A stretch of DNA of 7,208 bases from CADCTM01 sp049671305 (GCA_049671305.1 JBATUR010000048.1:1-7208), one strand, 5' to 3'. Positions 1 to 6,679 are shown, counted from the stretch's first letter. A program made the numbers and translations. The notes: generated by a model not told the origin, from the sequence alone.

Positions 1-270
1 ATTTCTCTTAGCATTATCTACAAGAGCTTTAGCTTTGGTATTTGCTTCTGTCGTATTTCTTCTGGCGTCTACATCGCTGTAATCATTCATACCACCGTTG
101 TACACATTATTTGCACCAGTGGTAGGAACTTCTTCCCGGATTTTATCTGATGTTTTTGCTTGTACTCCATTACTACAAGCCGTACTAACAAACAGTAGGA
201 TGCCAACCATAAATGCAGTTAAGATTCGGTCTAATCGGATATTTTTTAACCAAGTTTTTAGTGTGTTCAT
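1..270 (-). CDS. Small lipoprotein, DUF6658-like, 3' end outside window
   Basis: The first 90 codons are present and open to the window edge; the C-terminus lies beyond position 1. The protein begins MNTLKTWLKNIRLDRILTAF, then has a hydrophobic stretch (about residues 17-29) ending in VSTAC, so Cys32 is the likely lipidated residue of an exported lipoprotein. After Cys32 the chain is polar, with GANNVYNGG near residue 53 and a charged, Ala/Lys-rich, probably helical segment (TEANTKAKALVDNAKRN). The start is supported by GGAG about 10 nt upstream. It resembles the product of the next gene upstream (391-954): both have the Cys at residue 32, an LK..R..ILT pattern before it and a GANN.Y..GG motif after it, which suggests tandem duplication. 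Cyanobacteria carry many such short lipoproteins, and DUF6658 is my best family guess from memory. The function is unknown; a role in the envelope or periplasm is inferred only from the signal peptide. Confidence 0.8.
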   Translation of the reverse strand, partial: MNTLKTWLKNIRLDRILTAFMVGILLFVSTACSNGVQAKTSDKIREEVPTTGANNVYNGGMNDYSDVDARRNTTEANTKAKALVDNAKRN

Positions 271-325
271 GCAGTTTTTACTCCAATTTGCTTTTTTGTA
301 GTTGATGGAATTTGTTTTGTCAATT

Positions 326-369
326 GCTAATCAATAATTAGCGGTTAAGGTGATTTTAAATCACTTTAA
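326..369. repeat. Two AT-rich inverted repeats between the lipoprotein genes
   Basis: Two small dyads lie in the 120-bp gap between the lipoprotein genes. The first is GCTAAT (326-331) / ATTAGC (337-342) with a 5-nt spacer. The second is GTGATTT (350-356) / AAATCAC (358-364) around one central base, and pairing can extend outwards to about 345-369. Neither is followed by a clear T-run on the minus strand, so they are weak candidates for a terminator, an attenuator or an RNA-processing site between the two genes. Confidence 0.3.
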
Positions 370-390
370 AACCAAAGTCTTCTTGACAGA

Positions 391-954
391 TTATTTATTC
401 AAACCAGGTGTCGGTACAGCTTCATGGTTGTCTAAAGCTTCCTTCGCACCTTCGTTAATAAAATCTGAAGCTTTATCAAATGATTCTTTAACGGCACCTA
501 AGCGGTCTTGAACGCGATCGCCAAAATCATCTTCTCGTTGAATTTGACCGCCTGGTTGAGGAGTTTCAAAATCCTTCAAAGTTTTGATAGGAAGAGATTT
601 TTCAACTTCAGGTCTTTGTGTTGGTGATTCAGCCCCTGGGTAGAGAAGTCCATCTTCTTTACTGGCAATTAGCGAGTTGGAAAGGCTTGATACCTCAGCA
701 CGTTTTCCCTGAGTATTAACGGATTGCTCTTTCAGTTTTGGGTCTGGTGAAAGTTTAAGGTCAGTGTTAGTATCTCCACCATTTTTATATGGGTTATTAG
801 CGCCTCCTGCTTGCACAGGGGGGTTATCTGGACGTGCACCAACTGCATTACCGCTATTGCAACCCGTACTAATAAATAAAACGACGGTTGCTAAACAGAC
901 TGTCAATATGCTGGTGATTCTTAGCTGTTTCAAGTAGGCACTTATTTTTTTCAT
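391..954 (-). CDS. Small lipoprotein, DUF6658-like
   Basis: This is a complete 187-residue protein. It has a charged N-terminus (MKKISAYLKQLR), a hydrophobic segment at about residues 15-29 and the lipobox-like FISTGC with Cys32, so it is probably exported and lipid-anchored. Ser at -3 is not the canonical Leu, as in the paralogue downstream. The mature part is hydrophilic and low in aromatic residues: a conserved-looking block GARPDNPP..AGGANNPYKNGGD (about 39-61), a polar linker with LLYPGAESP (about 103-111), and a charged C-terminal segment (about 145-178) that should form an amphipathic helix. The overall pattern matches the short cyanobacterial lipoproteins I recall as DUF6658. The start is well supported by AGAGGAG six nt upstream. 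The paralogue at 1-270 follows 120 bp downstream on the same strand, so co-transcription is possible. A HIP1 octamer at 514-521 lies inside the gene. No catalytic residues are visible and the biochemical role is unknown. Confidence 0.85.
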   Translation of the reverse strand: MKKISAYLKQLRITSILTVCLATVVLFISTGCNSGNAVGARPDNPPVQAGGANNPYKNGGDTNTDLKLSPDPKLKEQSVNTQGKRAEVSSLSNSLIASKEDGLLYPGAESPTQRPEVEKSLPIKTLKDFETPQPGGQIQREDDFGDRVQDRLGAVKESFDKASDFINEGAKEALDNHEAVPTPGLNK

Positions 955-1048
955 AAACTACTCCTCTTCTGTCAAATTTAAGTAGACTTTGCCTGGAAAG
1001 ATGCCTATTTTTATACAACATCACAATAACGGCAGCTTGATATGCTCC

Positions 1049-1061
1049 CGCTTCAGAAGCG
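1049..1061. promoter_or_regulatory. 13-bp palindrome in divergent intergenic region
   Basis: CGCTTCAGAAGCG is a perfect 6+1+6 dyad about 95 bp upstream of the lipoprotein start at 954. It lies in the 365-bp gap between divergent genes, so it could be an operator for the minus-strand lipoprotein operon. On the minus strand TATAAA lies at 1008-1013, about 55 nt before the lipoprotein start, and could be a -10 box, but I see no good -35 box with it. This is inferred from position and symmetry alone. Confidence 0.25.
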
Positions 1062-1176
1062 AACAATATACTAGTGTTAGCTTTGAACTGCTGTACAGTA
1101 TTGCGCTAGATGTGAGTAAAATAGAAGCTTTATCTTTCAACCACGCCTATCGACAATATCAGTAAAAACATTGCTC

Positions 1177-1251
1177 TCACCTCTAGCCAAGGTGACATAA
1201 TGATTGTCTAGAAAAAACTACAATTTTCTAACTATAGAGAGGTGACATAAT
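1177..1251 (+). promoter_or_regulatory. Cluster of AGGTGA sites upstream of the flippase-like gene
   Basis: The 12-mer AGGTGACATAAT occurs at 1190-1201 and again at 1240-1251, exactly 50 bp apart, which is close to five helical turns. The first copy is also the right arm of an inverted repeat TCACCT (1177-1182) / AGGTGA (1190-1195) with a 7-nt spacer, so there are three AGGTGA half-sites in 75 bp. CATAAT in the second copy (1246-1251) could act as a -10 element, but I see no good -35 box. The arrangement suggests a control region with cooperative protein binding in front of the membrane protein gene. The binding protein cannot be named from sequence. Confidence 0.4.
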
Positions 1252-1319
1252 TACTTCTATCAGAATTAATCATTGCGTACTATCAAAAAATGTCAATCAA
1301 TCTTATAGTTGTCCCATTT

Positions 1320-2240
1320 ATGAAAAAAACTTGGTCATCTGTTAAACCCTACTTGCGGTGGTTGATACTTGGTGGGACGCTATTTTTTTTGGTCAAAGCC
1401 TTGAAGGATAATTGGCAGAATGTCACAGCTATTCAGGTTGAAAGTAGCGCCTTTCTTAAACTCTTTCTCGCTTTTTCAATTACATTAATTGCTCATATTT
1501 GGGCAGGCTTAGTTTGGGGAAGTATTCTCCAGTCATTTAGACAACCCGTACAATATCGCTGGGTTATTCCTATTTACTTAAAAACTAATATTGCTAAATA
1601 TTTGCCTGGTAATGTTTGGCACTATTATGGTCGTATTTTAGCTGTGACTAAAGCAGGTGGTTCCTTAGAAGCCGCAACAGTTAGTGTCTTAATAGAACCC
1701 TTATTAATGGCAACGGCGGCATTATTAGTTGCTTTAATAGCGAGTCTGTTAGGATTAGTTAATACCAAAGATATTATCGATTTTAGATTACAAATTCTCA
1801 GTTTGTGTGTTGTCTGTTTAGCTGTTCATCCTCGTGTTTTAAACCCAGCCTTGCAGCTATTAAGTCGTTTCAAAGGAAATCCCAATTCTAAGTTTCAACT
1901 TCAGTATTATCCTTTGTTGCCTTTATTAGGGGAGTTGTTGTTTTTAGGATTACGTGGTGCTGGTTTCTTATTTACTTTTTCAGCTTTAACAATTGTCAAT
2001 ACTAGCTATATTCCTTTGCTATTTAGTGCTTTTAGTATTGCCTGGGTGCTAGGTTTGGTTATCCCGACACCAGGAGGTTTAGGAGTATTTGAGACAACTG
2101 CGATCGCTTTACTGAGTTCCTACTTTCCTACAGGTATTATTCTGAGCGTTGTTGCCATATTTCGTCTCATTAGTATATTAGCAGAAATCCTTGGTGCTGG
2201 ATTAGGTATGTTGATTGAGCGCTTCTCTCAAAGCTCTTAA
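1320..2240 (+). CDS. LPG synthase transmembrane domain (flippase-like) integral membrane protein
   Basis: The protein is highly hydrophobic, with about seven or eight predicted membrane segments. Numbered from an alternative ATG at 1290 (316 residues), these lie near 21-37, 55-80, 128-157, 167-182, 206-236, 240-259 and 266-309. Two hallmark motifs of the lysylphosphatidylglycerol synthase TM / UPF0104 (YbhN, AglD) family are present: KYLPGNVWHYYGR near 103-115, and PTPGGLGVFE near 259-268. The C-terminal aminoacyl-transferase domain of full MprF proteins is absent, so this is not a complete LPG synthase. By family analogy it may move or modify lipid-linked substrates in the plasma or outer membrane system; the substrate is unknown. 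I prefer the ATG at 1320 (306 residues, MKKTWSSVKPYLRW), because the ten extra residues add nothing typical. Neither start has a clear Shine-Dalgarno sequence. A HIP1 site lies at 2100-2107. Transcription probably starts near the AGGTGA cluster at 1177-1251. Confidence 0.88.
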   Translation: MKKTWSSVKPYLRWLILGGTLFFLVKALKDNWQNVTAIQVESSAFLKLFLAFSITLIAHIWAGLVWGSILQSFRQPVQYRWVIPIYLKTNIAKYLPGNVWHYYGRILAVTKAGGSLEAATVSVLIEPLLMATAALLVALIASLLGLVNTKDIIDFRLQILSLCVVCLAVHPRVLNPALQLLSRFKGNPNSKFQLQYYPLLPLLGELLFLGLRGAGFLFTFSALTIVNTSYIPLLFSAFSIAWVLGLVIPTPGGLGVFETTAIALLSSYFPTGIILSVVAIFRLISILAEILGAGLGMLIERFSQSS

Positions 2241-2260
2241 ATTTCTAAAAAGATTGCTCT

Positions 2261-2278
2261 TTTGCTAGTAATAGCAAA
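2261..2278. terminator. Hairpin between convergent genes, probable bidirectional terminator
   Basis: TTTGCTA (2261-2267) and TAGCAAA (2272-2278) form a perfect 7-bp stem with a GTAA loop. It fills the 38-bp gap between the plus-strand membrane protein stop (2240) and the minus-strand stop (2279). Read on plus, it is followed by a T-rich stretch (ATATTTTCTTC); read on minus, TTTTT follows about ten nt after the stem. The stem is AT-rich, so strength is uncertain, but the position suits a shared terminator. Confidence 0.5.
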
Positions 2279-3622
2279 TCAAATATTTTCTTCAGTATCT
2301 GAACTTGAATCACGCGACTGAGAAAAAACACGGTAATTTTCTGGGGCTACCTCCGATTTTCCGCCCTGTTGTCTAGCGTCCATTTTAATTAAATTGTATT
2401 GAACATTACCCGCATGAATTGCAAAGGTTATATTAAAAACTTCAAAGAAATTAACTACCCATTGACATTCCTCTTCTGGATAACCAACATAATATTGAAT
2501 CAATTTAGCAATACAATTTTCTAAATGAGTACGAGCATTTGGACAAAGTAAAATTATTTTCAGTAAAACAATGACTAATGTAAGAGGATTACCTTGAGAA
2601 AGTAACAAAATAAATAACCCGGAAGGTCCGTTTTGATCTTCAGTAGTCAAGCATTCAATTACTCTGTTGCTAGTTCTTAAAAGCAAAGCGTCATCAATCG
2701 GTTCTTGATGATAACTCTCATAAAGTAGTTCTAGTTTACCTGACAATTTATTGCTTAAGATATCTACAAAATCTTTGTGAGCAACCGAAAAAATTAAATA
2801 ATTTTGTAAGCAATGTTTAAAATGTTTATAATTAATATTTCTCGTTTGCTCTATAAAAATATTAGCTAAGTTTTCATAGCTAAATGTGCCACGTTTCGCT
2901 ACAATCATTTTAATAAAACGCAGCACCTCATCACCAAGACCTGTGGGATTAATCGGGATTTTGTATTTAGGAATAGAAGCAACACAAGATTGAGAGTGTG
3001 CTGTGTACATTGCCAAATCAAACTTAAATCGGTCTTTCAATTTTTTGGAAAGAGTCCTTGCTGCCTCTCTTTGTTCAATTGGGTTATCAAAATTAGTATA
3101 TTGAGGAACTAATAAATATGAAGTGTAGCGATGGCTCCAATGTTCCTTTCCATAGCCATATTTTGCTAAAAATAACTTAAGATCATAATAATCTTGGCTC
3201 TCAACAAAATTTGTTAGCCAAGTTCTCAACCGATTAATATTAGCAGAAAGACTTTTTTTATGAATTTTAAGATCGGTAAATAAATCAACTAATTCTTTAA
3301 TATAACTATGATTTCTAGAAGTATCCCAATTATTCACCAAAATATAGCAAGACCGCTTGAGAGTGTGGCGAAACTCATGCTCATTATTCCTAAAAATTAA
3401 CTCAGCGACGGCTCGGCTCACCTCAGCACTAGAGCTACAAGAATCATAATCAATAAATAATTGTTTAAACTCCAATAAAACTCTTTCAGGAGGTTGCTTC
3501 CTAACAAGATTTAACAAAAACTGGTAGATCATATCCTGAGCTTGCTGAGGAGTGAACCCCCGCAAATTCGCCTTAATTGGAGCCTCAGATTGATCGCTTT
3601 GTGAAAGAGCATCCCTGATCAT
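2279..3622 (-). CDS. Uncharacterised 447-residue protein, probably all-helical
   Basis: I do not recognise a named family. The protein has no signal peptide and no certain membrane segment; the most hydrophobic stretch, SGLFILLLSQGNPLTLVIVLLKIILLC (about 334-360), contains N and P and could be a buried helical hairpin. Most of the chain reads as amphipathic helices: about 24-60 (QQAQDMIYQFLLNLV, then RVLLEFKQLFIDY), 64-140, 184-206, 228-300 and 360-405. The last 30 residues are polar and acidic (SSSDTEENI) and probably disordered. Six or seven Cys are scattered without a metal-binding pattern. The length and intact frame argue for a real gene; base composition is more AT-rich than in ilvD. 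The ATG has no Shine-Dalgarno sequence at normal distance; AAGGAAGGA lies about 25 nt upstream, partly inside a small hairpin (3634-3649). It is 221 bp downstream of the M48 gene on the same strand, probably with its own promoter. I recall similar conserved cyanobacterial proteins but cannot assign a function. Confidence 0.75.
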   Translation of the reverse strand: MIRDALSQSDQSEAPIKANLRGFTPQQAQDMIYQFLLNLVRKQPPERVLLEFKQLFIDYDSCSSSAEVSRAVAELIFRNNEHEFRHTLKRSCYILVNNWDTSRNHSYIKELVDLFTDLKIHKKSLSANINRLRTWLTNFVESQDYYDLKLFLAKYGYGKEHWSHRYTSYLLVPQYTNFDNPIEQREAARTLSKKLKDRFKFDLAMYTAHSQSCVASIPKYKIPINPTGLGDEVLRFIKMIVAKRGTFSYENLANIFIEQTRNINYKHFKHCLQNYLIFSVAHKDFVDILSNKLSGKLELLYESYHQEPIDDALLLRTSNRVIECLTTEDQNGPSGLFILLLSQGNPLTLVIVLLKIILLCPNARTHLENCIAKLIQYYVGYPEEECQWVVNFFEVFNITFAIHAGNVQYNLIKMDARQQGGKSEVAPENYRVFSQSRDSSSDTEENI

Positions 3623-3745
3623 GAAAATAATTTAGGACAGATACGTCCTTCCTTATGGTGTAATTAGAGACAACTGATGGCACCCGCAGTCAATGCTACT
3701 GAATATCCTCATGTAGCCGCAGCTACTCGAAGATTTTAAGAAGAT

Positions 3746-3775
3746 AACATACATTGATCATATAAATTTTCTCAA
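3746..3775 (-). promoter_or_regulatory. Possible sigma70-type promoter for the 447-residue protein gene
   Basis: On the minus strand TTGAGA (3775-3770) is followed after 18 nt by TATGTT (3751-3746). This gives a plausible -35/-10 pair and a leader of about 115 nt before the ATG at 3622. The leader would contain AGGAC (3649-3645) and GTCCT (3638-3634), a 5-bp hairpin with a 6-nt loop. The match is moderate in a generally AT-rich gap, so the call is tentative. Confidence 0.3.
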
Positions 3776-3843
3776 AACATAAAAATGCACCAAAGGCAGT
3801 AGTTAGGTGTTTCCTCAGTAGTGTTTTTTGGGGAGAATAGCAG

Positions 3844-4815
3844 TTAGGGATTATTTGAGCGAGACTTAGCCCGGTTAATTTCCCTTTGTAATTCTTCCAC
3901 TTGACGCTGCAATACCTCCACCTCATTTACAGAGGTTTCTGATGTCACATCAACCGATCCCTCTGTCGTTGTACGTCGATAATTTCCCTGACGAATTTGA
4001 CGATACTCTTCTGAAACTGCCCACTCTCGCAAATATCGTAAACGTTCTACCGGAAAAGGATGGGCTAACATAGAACCACTGCCCCCGTTATAAAGCAAAA
4101 ACTTATAAATTTGATTCAATCCATCTTGGTCAAGTTCTTGATAACGTTCTGATTGCTGCATAAATTCGTGAAGGCTGCACTCATGACTGTATTTAACACT
4201 ACCTCCAGAAATTTTCATCATCGTCTGCATCACAATATTCAGATCATCTGTAACTAGTAATGCCGCCCTATCTGAAGTTAATTCAGCTTTGCGACGCCAT
4301 TCATAAAAAGCATAAATTAACCCACTACTAACCAAATTACCCAAACCAAAAGTCACTTCACTTAACTGGGATGCAGCATTTTTCACCCAAATTCCCATTT
4401 GAATTAAAATCGTATGACCGCACTTAATATGTCCCAATTCATGAGCCAGAACAGATCTAATTTCATCCTCGCTTAGTAAGTCCAATAAACCTGTATTCAC
4501 CACTACATAAGGATGTTCTTGTCCCAAAGAATAGCTATTAACTTGTGGGTTTTGTTCAACAAAAAGCAGTGGTTCTGGGTGTACATCCAAATCCCGAACA
4601 CATTCTCGAAATATACGATAAATAGTAGAATACTGGCGCGGTCCTGCTTGTATACTATTACCCATCAGATAGACCAACTGCGGACGCTCATAAATAAATT
4701 CGACAAACTTACCAGCTACCAAATCAAATCCAGGCACACTGCGTAAAGCTTGTTCAGCTTGTTGGTCTAAAGGATGTTTAAAGGCAGCACTAGAAATTCC
4801 AGGGTATGTCGGCAT
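3844..4815 (-). CDS. M48 family zinc metallopeptidase
   Basis: This 323-residue protein carries the zinc protease motif HELGH at 125-129 (VLAHELGHIKCGH) and the third zinc ligand, Glu178, in AELTSDRAALL, the M48 arrangement seen in HtpX, Oma1 and Ste24-type peptidases. Around the active site are NTGLLDLLSEDEIRSVLAHE (107-126) and, further on, AHPFPVERLRYLREWAVSEE (251-270), both typical of a family I know from many cyanobacteria. Moderately hydrophobic stretches lie near 133-143 and 152-171, but there is no signal peptide or clear multi-spanning membrane domain, so it may be soluble or membrane-associated. The C-terminus (about 298-317, EVEVLQRQVEELQREINRA) is a short coiled coil, preceded by a Thr/Ser-rich linker. 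The MPTYPGISS start is the one I expect for the family, although no Shine-Dalgarno sequence precedes it. All catalytic residues are present. Substrates are unknown; a role in protein quality control is a family-level inference. ilvD lies upstream but is separated by a terminator-like repeat. Confidence 0.92.
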   Translation of the reverse strand: MPTYPGISSAAFKHPLDQQAEQALRSVPGFDLVAGKFVEFIYERPQLVYLMGNSIQAGPRQYSTIYRIFRECVRDLDVHPEPLLFVEQNPQVNSYSLGQEHPYVVVNTGLLDLLSEDEIRSVLAHELGHIKCGHTILIQMGIWVKNAASQLSEVTFGLGNLVSSGLIYAFYEWRRKAELTSDRAALLVTDDLNIVMQTMMKISGGSVKYSHECSLHEFMQQSERYQELDQDGLNQIYKFLLYNGGSGSMLAHPFPVERLRYLREWAVSEEYRQIRQGNYRRTTTEGSVDVTSETSVNEVEVLQRQVEELQREINRAKSRSNNP

Positions 4816-4869
4816 AAAAAATTGAGTATAAGCAACAAAGTCCTTCTTTCATCTTGACACGCCTGAAAA

Positions 4870-4936
4870 AGATCCCCGACTTCTCTTGGAAATCCCTGAT
4901 AGATTGGACAAATCTCACTGAAGAAGTCGGGGATCT
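4870..4936. repeat. Long inverted repeat, likely dispersed cyanobacterial element and ilvD terminator
   Basis: AGATCCCCGACTTCT (4870-4884) and AGAAGTCGGGGATCT (4922-4936) are perfect 15-nt inverted copies. The 37-nt spacer holds a second small hairpin, AGATT (4901-4905) / AATCT (4911-4915). I recall this GC-rich arm as a frequent intergenic repeat in Nostoc-like genomes, so it is probably a MITE- or REP-like unit; I could not search for copies. It begins 18 nt after the ilvD stop on the minus strand, and the stem is followed there by TTTTT (4870-4866), so it also has the form of a rho-independent terminator and separates ilvD from the M48 gene. Confidence 0.7.
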
Positions 4937-4953
4937 GCAACCCCCAAAAGACC

Positions 4954-6639
4954 TTAACCTAAACCCAAATCAGTTACCGCACCCACACTACTCGAAGATA
5001 CCAACTTGGCATACTTCGCCAGCACACCCGTCGTATAGCGCGGTTTTGGGGGTTGCCAGTTGGCACGACGCGCTGCAAGTTCCTCGTCGGATACCTCAAG
5101 CTGTAAAGACCGCGCCAAAGCATCAATGGTAATTGTGTCACCTTCTTTCACTAAAGCGATCGCACCACCTACCGCTGCCTCTGGTGCCACATGACCGACA
5201 ACCATACCATAAGTGCCGCCGGAAAAGCGCCCATCGGTAATTAAACCGACGCTATCGCCCAAACCGGCGCCAATTATTGCCGAAGTTGGTGCCAACATTT
5301 CCCGCATTCCAGGACCTCCTTTCGGTCCCTCATAACGCACGACAATTACATCACCAGCTTGGATTTTACCTGCCAAAATGGCATCTAAACAGGCTTCCTC
5401 CGACTCAAATACCCGCGCCGGACCTGTAATTTGGGGATTTTTGACGCCAGTAATTTTCGCCACTGCGCCTTCTGTCGCCAGGTTGCCGCGTAAAATTGCT
5501 AAGTGTCCTTGACTATACATGGGATGCTCCCAAGGACGGATGACATCTTGGTTTTTTGTAGGTTCGTCGGGAATATCTGCTAAGATTTCGGCAATGGTTT
5601 GACCGCTAATCGTGATGGCGTCACCATGTAATAAGCCATGTACTAGCAGCATTTTCATGACTTGGGGAATGCCACCAGCGCGATGTAAATCTGTGGCGAC
5701 ATATTTGCCGCTGGGTTTAAGGTCACATAAAACGGGGACTTTGCCGCGAATGGTTTCAAAGTCATCGATGGATAATTCGACGCCGGCACTATGAGCGATC
5801 GCTAAAAAGTGCAATACTGAGTTGGTTGAACCACCAACTGCCATAATTACGGCGATCGCATTTTCAATCGATTTACGAGTAATAATTTGTCTTGGCAACA
5901 ACTGTTTGCGAATTGCTTCAACTAATACCAAGGCAGATTTTTCAGCACTATCAGCTTTTTCGGCATCTTCTGCAGCCATCGTGGAAGAATAAGGCAGACT
6001 CATTCCCATCGCTTCAAACGCCGACGACATGGTATTTGCTGTAAACATTCCACCACAAGAACCAGCACCAGGGCAAGCTTTGCGTTCCACTTCTGTTAGT
6101 TCGGTTTCGTCAATTTTACCCGCGCTGAATTGTCCGACTGCTTCAAAGGAACTGACAACGGTTAAATCTTTGCCATTGTGATGTCCGGGCTTAATTGTAC
6201 CGCCGTAGACAAAAATAGCCGGAATATTCATACGTGCGATCGCAATCATCGCCCCTGGCATATTTTTATCACAACCGCCAATTGCTAGCACACCATCCAT
6301 ACTTTGTCCAGTGCAAGCGGTTTCGATCGAGTCGGCAATTACTTCGCGCGATACTAGGGAATACTTCATCCCTTCGGTACCCATTGAGATGCCGTCGCTA
6401 ATGGTAATTGTGCCGAACATTTGCGGCATTGCTTCTGCCGCTTTAATTCCCGCCTCGGCACGTTTGTAGAGCACATCCAAGCCCATATTGCAAGGAGTAA
6501 TTGTGCTGAAACCATTGGCTAAACCGACAATTGGCTTAGTAAAATCATTATCGCCAAAACCAACGGCGCGTAACATAGCACGATTAGGCGATCGTTGTAC
6601 GCCTTGGGTGATGGCTTGGCTTTTTAAGTTATCCGGCAT
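4954..6639 (-). CDS. ilvD: Dihydroxy-acid dehydratase
   Basis: This iron-sulfur dehydratase (EC 4.2.1.9) converts 2,3-dihydroxy-3-methylbutanoate to 2-oxoisovalerate and the methylpentanoate homologue to 3-methyl-2-oxopentanoate, the shared third step of valine and isoleucine synthesis; it acts in the cytoplasm. Numbering from the start at 6639 (561 residues, the usual family length), the cluster cysteines are Cys50 (TITPCNMG), Cys123 (GGCDKNMPG) and Cys195 (GAGSCGGMFTANTMS). Metal-site residues Asp82, Asp124, Lys125 (carbamylated in homologues) and Glu437 (YEGPKGGPGMRE) are present, as is the catalytic Ser473 in TDGRFSGGTYG. All key residues are intact. Three cysteines fit an Fe-S enzyme, but the cluster type cannot be read from sequence. 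An ATG at 6663 would add MSKGRTQK, encoded by a repeat (6653-6679); I reject it because MPDNLKSQAITQGVQRSPNRA is the family N-terminus and GAAGGGAAG lies about 10 nt upstream of it. Four HIP1 sites fall in the gene. It is transcribed alone and ends at the hairpin 4870-4936. Confidence 0.97.
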   Translation of the reverse strand: MPDNLKSQAITQGVQRSPNRAMLRAVGFGDNDFTKPIVGLANGFSTITPCNMGLDVLYKRAEAGIKAAEAMPQMFGTITISDGISMGTEGMKYSLVSREVIADSIETACTGQSMDGVLAIGGCDKNMPGAMIAIARMNIPAIFVYGGTIKPGHHNGKDLTVVSSFEAVGQFSAGKIDETELTEVERKACPGAGSCGGMFTANTMSSAFEAMGMSLPYSSTMAAEDAEKADSAEKSALVLVEAIRKQLLPRQIITRKSIENAIAVIMAVGGSTNSVLHFLAIAHSAGVELSIDDFETIRGKVPVLCDLKPSGKYVATDLHRAGGIPQVMKMLLVHGLLHGDAITISGQTIAEILADIPDEPTKNQDVIRPWEHPMYSQGHLAILRGNLATEGAVAKITGVKNPQITGPARVFESEEACLDAILAGKIQAGDVIVVRYEGPKGGPGMREMLAPTSAIIGAGLGDSVGLITDGRFSGGTYGMVVGHVAPEAAVGGAIALVKEGDTITIDALARSLQLEVSDEELAARRANWQPPKPRYTTGVLAKYAKLVSSSSVGAVTDLGLG

Positions 6640-6652
6640 TTTCTGTGTTCTT

Positions 6653-6679
6653 CCCTTCGACATTGCTCAGGACAAGCCC
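6653..6679. repeat. Short dispersed repeat abutting the ilvD start
   Basis: The 27-nt unit starts CCCTTCGACATTGC and ends TCAGGACAAGCCC on the plus strand. It resembles a short intergenic repeat I recall as widespread in cyanobacteria (CTTCGAC....GCTCAGGACAAGC). It ends 13 bp before the chosen ilvD ATG (6639). On the minus strand its last bases, TCGAAGGG, form the first part of the only plausible Shine-Dalgarno sequence for ilvD, and it contains the spurious upstream ATG at 6663. The copy number in this genome is not known. Confidence 0.5.

Noticed and set aside
98..301. 67-codon plus-strand frame antisense to the first lipoprotein
   Set aside because: The minus-strand frame has a lipobox, a ribosome site and a paralogue next door; the plus frame is its shadow.
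869..1066. 65-codon minus-strand frame overlapping the start of the 187-residue lipoprotein
   Set aside because: It overlaps a well-supported start and ribosome site in another frame and has no ribosome site or recognisable product of its own.
1001..1165. 54-codon plus-strand ORF starting MPIFIQHHNNG in the divergent intergenic region
   Set aside because: The purine-rich GGAAAG touches the ATG, so the ribosome site is badly spaced. The product has no recognisable feature and the frame crosses the expected promoter of the lipoprotein gene.
1320..2240. Complete MprF-type lysylphosphatidylglycerol synthase
   Set aside because: Only the transmembrane domain is present. The frame stops right after the last membrane segments, with no aminoacyl-transferase domain downstream on the same strand.
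3781..3843. Terminator after the M48 gene
   Set aside because: Only a 4-bp CACC/GGTG pairing with a long loop precedes CATTTTTATG on the minus strand, and CAGTAGT is merely repeated twice here. This is too weak to call.
3723..3926. 67-codon minus-strand frame at the 3' end of the M48 gene
   Set aside because: It overlaps the C-terminal coiled coil of the peptidase in another frame and shows no protein-like pattern.
4854..5132. 92-codon plus-strand frame covering the inverted repeat and the end of ilvD
   Set aside because: It begins in the repeat and then runs antisense to conserved IlvD codons; it is a shadow created by the repeat.
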